Positions 17,459 through 24,174 of a stretch of 64,000 bases of DNA are shown here, piece by piece. Both the position numbers and the translations under genes were made by a program. Source of the stretch: Candidatus Eiseniibacteriota bacterium (GTDB lineage: Bacteria; Eisenbacteria; RBG-16-71-46; CAIMUX01); the NCBI GenBank assembly GCA_903844735.1, contig CAIMUX010000131.1, positions 62,001 through 126,000 on the forward strand, written 5' to 3'. Numbering within the stretch: the first letter of the stretch is position 1; each line of letters begins with the position of its first letter. The notes beneath the pieces were generated by a model. The model had not been told where the DNA came from and did not search any database. It saw only the letters and a list, made by a program, of their open reading frames with translations.

Positions 17459-18446
17459 CGCCACGAGGGGGGGCGTAGCCATGAGGATGGGCCAGAGCCC
17501 AGCGCCAAGCGGACTCCACAATGACGTCGAGCCGATCCCGGCGCGGCGTCCATCCCAGTTCGCGGCGGGCTTTGTGGCTACTCGCCACCAACCGCGCAGG
17601 ATCTCCCGAACGGCGCGGAGCGGCTTCCCAGGGAACCGGCCGCCCGGTCGCGCGATGCACGGCATCGAGAACTTCCAGCACGCTGAACCCTTCCCCGTTG
17701 CCGAGGTTATAAATTTCAGCGGAGTGCTCAGACATACGTTCCAAGGCCAACAGGTGCGCCTCCGCCAGATCCTCGACATGGACATAGTCGCGGACGCAGG
17801 AGCCATCGGGGGTCGGGTAGTCGAGACCGAACACCGGCAGCGGGCCGCGGCGCCCCGCGGCCGCCGCGATGGCCAACGGCACCAAGTGCGTCTCGGGGGT
17901 GTGGTCTTCCCCGCAGCGATCGCTCGCACCGGCGGCATTGAAATAGCGCAGGGCGGCCCAGCGCAACCCATGCACGACACCCATCCAGTGCAGCATCCGC
18001 TCGCAGGTCAGCTTCGACTCGCCGTAGGGGTTCGTGGGCTCCGTGGGTGCGGTCTCGGGAATCGGCACCTCTGTGGGCTCGCCATAGGTCGCAGCGGTCG
18101 AACTCAGAACGAAACGGCCGATGCCGGCCTCCAACATCACTTCGAGGAGCCGCAGCAAGCCGCCGACGTTGTTGCGGAAATACGCTCCGGCGTCATGCAT
18201 GGACTCGCCGACCAGGCTCGATGCGGCAAAGTGGAAGACCCCGTCGATCGAGTGCTCGCGGAACACACCCCGCAAGAACGGACCGTCCCCGACATCGCCG
18301 ACATAGAACGGCACATCCTCGGCAACCGCTCTCCGGTGGCCCCGGGAAAGATTGTCCACGACGACTACCGCGATCCCGCGTTCGCGCAGGACCTCGACCA
18401 AAACGCTTCCGATGTAGCCGCCCCCTCCGGTCACGAGGATCGCCAT
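17424..18446 (-). CDS. galE: UDP-glucose 4-epimerase
   Basis: A 340-residue extended SDR that interconverts UDP-glucose and UDP-galactose, feeding surface-sugar synthesis. The NAD site TGGGGYIGS opens the protein, the partner DNLSRGH follows, and the catalytic pair is in NPYGESK. The sugar-binding end contains GDGSCVRDYVHVEDLA. The ATG at 18446 has GGAGGGG before it. The final 35 bases overlap the rarA start. On the minus strand a TATGAT near 18510-18520 could be its -10 box, but no good -35 was found. Confidence 0.93.
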   Translation of the reverse strand: MAILVTGGGGYIGSVLVEVLRERGIAVVVVDNLSRGHRRAVAEDVPFYVGDVGDGPFLRGVFREHSIDGVFHFAASSLVGESMHDAGAYFRNNVGGLLRLLEVMLEAGIGRFVLSSTAATYGEPTEVPIPETAPTEPTNPYGESKLTCERMLHWMGVVHGLRWAALRYFNAAGASDRCGEDHTPETHLVPLAIAAAAGRRGPLPVFGLDYPTPDGSCVRDYVHVEDLAEAHLLALERMSEHSAEIYNLGNGEGFSVLEVLDAVHRATGRPVPWEAAPRRSGDPARLVASSHKARRELGWTPRRDRLDVIVESAWRWALAHPHGYAPPRGDVLPHGHATRS

Positions 18447-18859
18447 TTCCCCTCCTGGCTCAGCGAAACAGAAAGCACGGCCCCCACGGCGAGAGACCGC
18501 AGGCGTCGTGCATCATAGACTACATACGTGCATGGCTGAGAAAAAACCAGTTGACGACGGAATGCAGGGAGATCTAACGTCAATCTTGGTTGAGGAACCG
18601 GTTCCCTGCCCTGTTTGAGTCTTCACAGCGCCTCAAGCCCAATTTCCTTGCGGGCTTCCTGAATTTGGGGCTCTGAGCGCTGAAGACCCGGTGGCGGCGG
18701 GGAACTTTTTTGCCTGGGACTCCCCCAGTCCCTGAAACCGAAGGAGCCGAACCGTGCCCGGGCGACGACTGCCAAGTCAATGCCCGAGCGACAGCTACCC
18801 GAGCGACAGCTACCAGACGACGACCACCGGCACACGGCGGCAAAACGACGATCGGACAA
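18447..18859. other. Non-coding stretch with a 15-bp tandem duplication
   Basis: No ORF with coding character was seen here. The unit CCGAGCGACAGCTAC occurs twice in tandem at about 18783-18812, followed by ACGACGACCACCGG. Scattered CTGAATTTGGGGCTCTGAGCG-like text is present. I see no promoter or known RNA. Confidence 0.4.
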
Positions 18860-18893
18860 GGGGGCTGCCGGGGATTCAACCTGAGCAGCCCCC
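18860..18893 (-). terminator. Hairpin after the AKKA-repeat gene
   Basis: GGGGGCTGC (18860-18868) and GCAGCCCCC (18885-18893) form a perfect 9-bp stem with a 16-base loop, 20 bases beyond the stop of the AKKA-repeat gene. The trailing T-run is weak. Confidence 0.5.
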
Positions 18894-18913
18894 GGATCAA
18901 CGGTCCGAGGTAA

Positions 18914-19045
18914 TCAGGCCTTCTTCGCGACCTTCTTCACGGCCTTCTTCGCGACCTTCTTCACGACCTTCTTCACGGCCTTCTTCGCGACCTTCTTGAC
19001 CGCCTTCTTCGCGACCTTCTTAGCGGCCTTCTTCGCCATCGGCAT
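18914..19045 (-). CDS. Lysine-rich AKKA-repeat protein, histone-H1-like
   Basis: A 43-residue protein. After MPM it is made only of Ala, Lys and Val in ten tetrapeptides of the form A/V-K-K-A/V. This is the composition of the C-terminal tails of eukaryotic histone H1 and of bacterial nucleoid proteins with AKKA repeats, so DNA or RNA compaction by charge is a reasonable inference; no globular domain is present. A strong GGAGGGAGGTG precedes the ATG at 19045; an alternative ATG at 19039 is in frame. It starts 29 bases after the stop of a receiver protein on the same strand and should share its sigma-54 promoter. The DNA itself is a 12-bp-type tandem repeat, so copy number may vary between strains. 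Confidence 0.75.
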   Translation of the reverse strand: MPMAKKAAKKVAKKAVKKVAKKAVKKVVKKVAKKAVKKVAKKA

Positions 19046-19074
19046 CTTGCATTCACCTCCCTCCATGGCCTGCT

Positions 19075-19482
19075 TTAGTTATTGCCTCGTGCGCCAGCGG
19101 CGGCGCTCGATCCGCTTCCCCCCAGGAGACCTCGGATCAGCCCGAGCATGGCGTCCAGATCGAACGGCTTGCGAAGATAGTGGTCGACAGACAATTGGCG
19201 GCACCGACGTTCCGACTCCGGACTGTCAAATGCCGTCATGACGATGACGCGGCCGGCATAGCCCCGCTCACGCTGGCCCTGCAACAGATCCAGCCCGGAG
19301 CGATCCGGCAGCTTCACGTCGAGCACCATCAGATCCACGTCTCCGCCCTGGCCCTTGAGCAGCGCTTCCCCATCGCCCGCCGTCCCTGCGGGAAGAACCT
19401 CGTACCCGGCATCCCGCAGCGCGTTGGAAAGCGTCCGCAGAAGCAGAGTTTCGTCATCCACGATGAGAACCTTGTGCGCCAC
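19075..19482 (-). CDS. Stand-alone response-regulator receiver protein
   Basis: A 135-residue CheY-like protein. A GTG start at 19482 is chosen because GGAGG lies eight bases before it and the receiver then begins at once with VAHKVLIVDDE. The acidic pocket DDE, the phosphorylated Asp in MVLDVKLPDRSG (about residue 53), the Thr/Ala of IVMTAFDS and the Lys of LRKPFD are all present. No output domain follows; only a short Gly/Ala tail. Partners cannot be read, but the NtrB-like kinase at 21283-22374 is close. It is preceded by a near-consensus sigma-54 promoter (19509-19525) and followed by the AKKA-repeat gene. Confidence 0.9.
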   Translation of the reverse strand: MAHKVLIVDDETLLLRTLSNALRDAGYEVLPAGTAGDGEALLKGQGGDVDLMVLDVKLPDRSGLDLLQGQRERGYAGRVIVMTAFDSPESERRCRQLSVDHYLRKPFDLDAMLGLIRGLLGGSGSSAAAGARGNN

Positions 19483-19508
19483 CTTACAAGCCTCCAGTGG
19501 CTCTGAAG

Positions 19509-19525
19509 TTGCAATGATTGTGCCA
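19509..19525 (-). promoter_or_regulatory. Near-consensus sigma-54 promoter for the receiver/AKKA operon
   Basis: On the minus strand TGGCACA-ATCA-TTGCAA (19525 to 19509) differs from TGGCACG-N4-TTGCW at one weakly conserved base. The start would fall near 19499, leaving a leader of about 17 bases with the ribosome site at 19491-19495 and the GTG at 19482. An NtrC-type activator is encoded beginning about 230 bases upstream. Confidence 0.75.
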
Positions 19526-19750
19526 ATGCCGACCACTCCACGACATGCAAGGCATAACCCATTGTGAGGCCATGTGATATATCAGGTCAGGGGTCTTTGC
19601 GGAACGAGGACAAACCGAGCGGCAGGATCGCGGGAAGTGCAAGAAAGTCTTACAGTTGTGGCGACAAAACACAAAACATGTTGCGACACAATGGGTTGGC
19701 GAAGCAGAAACACCTGTCAGAACATCTTACATGTCAAAAGAATGGACACA

Positions 19751-21286
19751 TTATGGTTCGACGGGCTCCGCAGTCCGCCCGCCCCTTCGCAGCCGGTCGA
19801 TCAGCCCTTGGCGTGAAAGTCCGAGAACGCGCGCGGCCCGGCTTTTGTTGCCGTCACATCGAGCCAGGACCAGTCGGATGTACTCCTCTTCCACATCATG
19901 GAGGGTGGGCAACGGCTCCTCCGCGGAGAGAGGAAGCAGGAGAGGCAACGCGACGGCCGCGCCAGAGCCGCGCGCTTCGCCGACTCCTCCAGGTGGAGCG
20001 GTTCCTCCCCGCTCTCCCCCCGTTGGAGGCACGCCCCGCGGTGCGGGGGGCCCAAGGAAGAGAAGCTCGGCCCGCTGCGGGGCGCCAGACAAACCGGCCT
20101 TCCTCGCCACTCGCTCCCGGATCTCGGGTGGCAGGTGCTCGGCCGTAAGGACCTCGCCATCCTCAACGATGACGATCCGTTCGATGAGGTTGCGCAGTTC
20201 GCGCACATTCCCAGGCCAGTCGTAGTTCCGAAAGAGAGAGCGCACATCCTCGTCGATGGCCCGGAAGCTTCTCTTCAGCTCGGCCGAGAAGCGCTTGAGG
20301 AAGTGCTCGGCGAGGAGGTTCACGTCGTCGCCCCGTTCCCGCAGAGGAGGCAGATGGATCGATACGACCTGGAGCCGGTAGAAAAGGTCGGTGCGGAACC
20401 GCCCCTCCTCGATGCGTCGGGCCAGGTCGACATTGGTTGCAGCTACGATACGAACATCGATGCTGATGTCGACATTGCCGCCGACCCGCCGGAAAGATCG
20501 ATCCTCGAGAAAGCGAAGCAACTTGGCCTGCGTCTGGGCGGGCATCTCCCCCACCTCATCTAAGAAGAGCGTGCCGCCATCGGAGAGCTCGGCCAAGCCT
20601 CGCTTGAGGTAGGAGGCACCGGTGAAGGCCCCTCGCTCGTGCCCGAAGAGCTCGTTCTCCAGCAGGGTCTCCTGGAAGGCGGAGCAATTGAGCTCCATGA
20701 ACGGAGCGCGGCGGCGGGCGCCCTCGAAGTGGACCCCGCGCGCCACCAGCTCCTTCCCGGTCCCGCTCTCGCCGGTAATGAGGACGCTCGCCGCGTCGGA
20801 TCGAGCCACTTTGCGCACCAGATCCCAGACACGTGCCATCGCCTCGGATCGGTACAGGATCTGATCAGGATTGTAGAGACTCCGGTCCTTGCGCCGGTAG
20901 ACGCGAAGTTGAGCGTCGCGCGCAAAGGTTTTTGCGGCCGTCTCCACGGCGAGGATGAGCTCGTCGAGGTCGTAGGGTTTGCGCAGAAAATCGGTGGCCC
21001 CGGCCTTCATGGCTTGCACCGCCGCCTGGGTGTCACCATAGGCGGTGATGACGATGATTTGTGTCGAGTTCTCCACCCGGTGGATCCGGGGGATCAGATC
21101 GAAGCCATTGGCATCGGGCAGCCGCAGGTCGAGCAGGACGATGTGGGGGCGCTCCGCCTCCATCCGTTCGAGCCCCGCCTGCCCATTGGCCGCCACCGAG
21201 ACAAGGAAGCCGCGATCGGTGAGGACCCGCCCCAAGGAGCGGGTGATGGACGGCTCATCGTCGATGACCAGGACTCGGTACTTCAA
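19751..21286 (-). CDS. NtrC-family response regulator (receiver, AAA+, Fis-type HTH)
   Basis: A 511-residue sigma-54 activator. Receiver at about residues 5-120 with DDE, LLDLRLPDANG (phosphoacceptor Asp) and FLRKPYD. AAA+ at about 145-385 with GESGTGKELVAR, GAFTGA, GGTLFLDEVGEMP and YDWPGNVREL. A long Gly/Pro-rich linker follows, then a Fis-type HTH (CDGNKSRAARVLGLSRQGLIDRL). The start is TTG at 21286, whose bases overlap the kinase stop as TTGA, so the two genes are translationally coupled. The open frame upstream is only the shadow of the kinase. It is the last gene of the exbB-exbD-kinase-regulator operon and is a good candidate to activate the sigma-54 promoter at 19509. Confidence 0.93.
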   Translation of the reverse strand: MKYRVLVIDDEPSITRSLGRVLTDRGFLVSVAANGQAGLERMEAERPHIVLLDLRLPDANGFDLIPRIHRVENSTQIIVITAYGDTQAAVQAMKAGATDFLRKPYDLDELILAVETAAKTFARDAQLRVYRRKDRSLYNPDQILYRSEAMARVWDLVRKVARSDAASVLITGESGTGKELVARGVHFEGARRRAPFMELNCSAFQETLLENELFGHERGAFTGASYLKRGLAELSDGGTLFLDEVGEMPAQTQAKLLRFLEDRSFRRVGGNVDISIDVRIVAATNVDLARRIEEGRFRTDLFYRLQVVSIHLPPLRERGDDVNLLAEHFLKRFSAELKRSFRAIDEDVRSLFRNYDWPGNVRELRNLIERIVIVEDGEVLTAEHLPPEIRERVARKAGLSGAPQRAELLFLGPPAPRGVPPTGGERGGTAPPGGVGEARGSGAAVALPLLLPLSAEEPLPTLHDVEEEYIRLVLARCDGNKSRAARVLGLSRQGLIDRLRRGGRTAEPVEP

Positions 21287-22374
21287 CCGGACGGTCCCGC
21301 CCCGGAGCGGACCGGGAATGAGAGACGGAAGGTGACCCCTCCCTGGGAGCGGTTCCGCACCGTGATCCGCCCTCCGTGCTCGCGTAGGATCTGGAGGCTG
21401 ATGCTCAAGCCCAGGCCGGTCCCGGCGGGCTTGCTGGTGAAGAAGGGGTCGAAGATCTTGTCGATCACCTCCTCGGAGATCCCGCATCCGGTGTCGCTGA
21501 AGGCGACCTCCACCGCTAGACGCGAGCGGTAGCGGCGAACCGAGCTGGAGATGCGGAACTGCCCGCCCCCTGGCATCGCTTCGATGGCGTTCAAGACAAT
21601 GTTGAGGAAGACCTGCTGGATGGCGTCTCGGTCGAACGGAAGCCCGGGTAGATTCGGGGCCAGGTCGCGTCGCACGGTGATGCCGGCCTCCGCGAACGGG
21701 ATCTCAAGATTATCCATCACGGTTTCGAGGATGGGGTTGATGTCCTGCTCTACCAACTGGAACGACTTGGGGCGCGCGAACTGGAGTAGGTCGGTAGTGA
21801 ATTGTTCGATTCGGTCGAGCTCCTTGATGACCTCCTCTAAGTCCGCACGCAGAGTCGAGTCCCGGGGCATCTTGCCCCCGACATACTGGATGGTGGTACG
21901 GATCCCGGTGAGAGGGTTCCTGATTTCGTGCGCGATGACTGCGGAGAGATCGCCGACCGATGCGAAGCGGTCGACGCGGCGCTGGAACTCCACTTCGCCC
22001 ACGGTCTCGGTCACGTCATCAAAGGCCAGGATGGCCGCGATCGGCCCCTCCGTCTCGGCCGGAGTGAGCCAGCGCGCCTCGAGAAGAAACTCCTTCGAGC
22101 CATACTCGAGCATGATCTCGCGCGTGCCCGCCTCTTCGGGGTCGATCTGGTCCAAAGACCAGAATGAAAAGCCCGGGGTGCGCGAGTTCAGGAACTCGCC
22201 GGCCGGGCGGCCGAGGAACTCCTCGGCGGGAGTGCCCAGGATCTCCGACGCCTTCCGGTTGATGTAGAGGACGTGACTCTCCCCGTCCATAGCCAGAAGG
22301 CCGAAGTCGAGGCTGTCGAGCAGCTGCGGCACGAGTCCGCCGGCCGCCTCGGTGCCTGTCGTGCGGGGCGTCAT
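21283..22374 (-). CDS. PAS-containing sensor histidine kinase, NtrB-like
   Basis: A 363-residue kinase without transmembrane segments, so cytosolic. PAS domain at about residues 15-125 (LLAMDGESHVLYINRKASEI). HisKA contains the phosphorylated His in VIAHEIRNPLTGIR. HATPase motifs are N box FLNIVLNAIEAM, G1 DTGCGISEE, F box FDPFFTSKP and G2 GTGLGLSI. The ATG at 22374 overlaps the exbD stop as ATGA, and its own stop overlaps the start of the regulator gene. The pair forms an NtrB/NtrC-type two-component system, unusually cotranscribed with an ExbB/ExbD motor pair. Confidence 0.93.
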   Translation of the reverse strand: MTPRTTGTEAAGGLVPQLLDSLDFGLLAMDGESHVLYINRKASEILGTPAEEFLGRPAGEFLNSRTPGFSFWSLDQIDPEEAGTREIMLEYGSKEFLLEARWLTPAETEGPIAAILAFDDVTETVGEVEFQRRVDRFASVGDLSAVIAHEIRNPLTGIRTTIQYVGGKMPRDSTLRADLEEVIKELDRIEQFTTDLLQFARPKSFQLVEQDINPILETVMDNLEIPFAEAGITVRRDLAPNLPGLPFDRDAIQQVFLNIVLNAIEAMPGGGQFRISSSVRRYRSRLAVEVAFSDTGCGISEEVIDKIFDPFFTSKPAGTGLGLSISLQILREHGGRITVRNRSQGGVTFRLSFPVRSGAGPSG

Positions 22375-22805
22375 GGCGTCATCCTCTCCTCCGCGGGAAC
22401 CGGATCCTCGGCCTGGGCCGCGATGGCAAGACCGCGCGCGCCCAGTCGCCGCGCCGCGTCCATCACCTCCACCACCCGCCGTAACGGGACACCCCCGTCA
22501 CCGCGCACGACCACGGTTCGATCGGAGGCGCGTGCGAGGGCCAGGGAAAGCTCCGTCTCCAGTGCAGGCCAACCCACCGGTTTCTCGTTGACGAAAAGCG
22601 CCTCGCCACGCGTGAGAGTGACCACAACCTCCCGCGCGATGATCGACGAGGGTTGCACCGCCTTGGGCAGATCAAGGGGGATGCCCTGCTCGGCCGCGAA
22701 GGTAGAGGTCAGGAGGAAGAAGATCAGCAGGTTGAATATGATGTCCGACATCGGCGTTCCATCGAAACGGATGCGGGCCTGGTCTTCCGCACGGCTAAAC
22801 CTCAT
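22371..22805 (-). CDS. ExbD/TolR-family biopolymer transport protein
   Basis: A 144-residue inner-membrane protein with one N-terminal transmembrane helix carrying the conserved ion-channel Asp (FDGTPMSDIIFNLLIFFLL), followed by a small periplasmic domain (PLDLPKAVQPSS, VVVRGDGGVPLRRVVEVMDA). With ExbB it converts proton flow into force on the cell envelope. The ATG at 22805 is preferred because GGAG lies six bases ahead; an ATG at 22817 is in frame but its ribosome site touches the codon. The exbB stop is at 22831. The end overlaps the kinase start as ATGA. Confidence 0.9.
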   Translation of the reverse strand: MRFSRAEDQARIRFDGTPMSDIIFNLLIFFLLTSTFAAEQGIPLDLPKAVQPSSIIAREVVVTLTRGEALFVNEKPVGWPALETELSLALARASDRTVVVRGDGGVPLRRVVEVMDAARRLGARGLAIAAQAEDPVPAEERMTP

Positions 22806-22830
22806 AGCGAGCTCCATCCTTCCGCGGCGC

Positions 22831-23460
22831 TCACGCCCCGTCCTCTCGCCCCGTGACGAGAAGAACCATCAACTTTCTGGAACGCTCCTCCATCTGTCGA
22901 ACCTCTCCTTGGATGCGGCTCATGATGAGACCGTGCGCGAACGAGGCCGGAATGGCAACGATGAGACCAAAAGCGGTGGTGAGGAGCGCTTCCCAGATCC
23001 CGCTAGCGAGAACGCTCGGGTTGACCGCCCCCTGGAGCCGCTCCACCTGTTGGAACGCCTTGATCAATCCGGTCACCGTGCCTAAGAAACCGAGCAGCGT
23101 GGCCCCGCCGATGATGCTCGAAAGGCCACCCATGAACCGCTGAAACTCGGCGACCTCCATTTGGCCGACCTCCTCGATCGCTTGGCGCGTCCGATCCTCG
23201 CCGTCGGCTACGCGCATCAGGCCGGCAAAGAAAACCTGGGCCAGGGGCGCCTGGCTCGCGCGGCAGACCCGGATGGCGTCATCGAGGCTGCCGGGATGCA
23301 GGTGGGTTCGCACCTCAAGGTGAAAGCGCTCGTTCGCCCCGCGTACGCGGCGTAGGAAGATCCAGCGCTCAATGATGATCGCCAGCGCCACCACCGAGCA
23401 CAGGAGGATCGGGTACATCAGAGGACCGCCCGCCGTGAAGTAGTGGATCGGGGATGACAA
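22831..23460 (-). CDS. ExbB/TolQ/MotA-family proton channel protein
   Basis: A 209-residue inner-membrane protein. A TTG start at 23460 is chosen because GGAGGAG lies five bases before it and the protein then begins SSPIHYFTAGGPLMYPILL, as in the family. Transmembrane segments lie at about residues 12-30, 108-128 and 150-172. The family signature IIGGATLLGFLGTVTGLIKAF is intact. It should form the pentameric stator channel around ExbD. It is the first gene of the operon with exbD, kinase and regulator. No TonB or receptor gene is nearby. Confidence 0.9.
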   Translation of the reverse strand: MSSPIHYFTAGGPLMYPILLCSVVALAIIIERWIFLRRVRGANERFHLEVRTHLHPGSLDDAIRVCRASQAPLAQVFFAGLMRVADGEDRTRQAIEEVGQMEVAEFQRFMGGLSSIIGGATLLGFLGTVTGLIKAFQQVERLQGAVNPSVLASGIWEALLTTAFGLIVAIPASFAHGLIMSRIQGEVRQMEERSRKLMVLLVTGREDGA

Positions 23461-23610
23461 GGTAGCTCCTCCGTGGCGTCGGCCGCGGTGCCGCCCAGAA
23501 CCGCGCCGGGTGCTAGGAATACCCGCCGTGGTGAGCGGGTGCAAGCAAATCCTGCATCACCCGATCACCGCACGATGCTACGATCCCCGAGCGAGGAGGA
23601 GCAAGGTGTG

Positions 23611-24174
23611 ATGGACGAGATCCGGACCCCATGGAGGATGCGCTACATCGCCTCGACGGCGCGAAAGGCTGCGTGCATCTTCTGCCCGCCATTCGCGCAG
23701 CTCTCTCGGGGAGCGGTGCTCTCGCAGAGGGCCATGCCCTCGCAGGAAGCCGTGCCACCGGTAGGGGAAGAGACAGACCGCGAGCACCTCGTGCTCCATC
23801 ACGGCATCACCACGTTCGTCATCCTGAACCTCTACCCCTACACCACGGGCCACCTCATGGTTGTTCCCTACCGACACCTCCCGCGGTTTCACGATCTCAC
23901 CGGTGAGGAACGCGCGGAGATCGCCCGCTTGCTGCGCGAGAGCGAGCGGATCCTGCGGGCGGCCACCGGCGCACGGCGCTTCCACGCGGGAATCAACCTG
24001 GGCCGCGCAGCGGGCGCGGGAGTGGAAGGCCACCTCCACGCCCACCTTGTGCCGCGGGACGCGCGTGAGGAGTGGGCGGACACTCCAGGCGCCGAGGAGC
24101 CGGCGCTTCCGGTGGGAGAGGCCTTCCGGAGACTGGCGCCTCATTTCAAAGCAGGAGTTGACTCCACGCTCTGA
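23611..24174 (+). CDS. HIT-family nucleotide hydrolase/transferase
   Basis: A 187-residue histidine-triad protein. The triad is clear in GHLHAHLVPRD near residue 150. The zinc-type CIFC motif is at about residues 23-26, and NLYPYTTGHLMVVPYRH is the usual core. Members hydrolyse dinucleoside polyphosphates or aminoacyl/sulfo-AMP. Between CIFC and the core lies an insertion of about 30 residues rich in Ala, Ser and Pro that is not usual for the family. The ATG at 23611 follows GAGGAGGAG. The tail overlaps the end of the convergent YfhO-like gene by 34 bases. The gene is divergent from exbB. Confidence 0.87.
   Translation: MDEIRTPWRMRYIASTARKAACIFCPPFAQLSRGAVLSQRAMPSQEAVPPVGEETDREHLVLHHGITTFVILNLYPYTTGHLMVVPYRHLPRFHDLTGEERAEIARLLRESERILRAATGARRFHAGINLGRAAGAGVEGHLHAHLVPRDAREEWADTPGAEEPALPVGEAFRRLAPHFKAGVDSTL

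Noticed and set aside
16097-17980. A 627-codon frame that would extend rarA into galE
   Set aside because: The extra N-terminus is antisense-like text out of frame with galE and unlike any RarA.
18754-18999. A plus-strand frame with repeated Arg-Pro-Ser-Ser units
   Set aside because: It is the complement of the AKKA-repeat gene, which has a good ribosome site and operon context on the minus strand.
19751-21487. A longer N-terminus for the NtrC-type regulator
   Set aside because: The 67 extra codons are the kinase gene read out of frame; the receiver begins right after the TTG at 21286.
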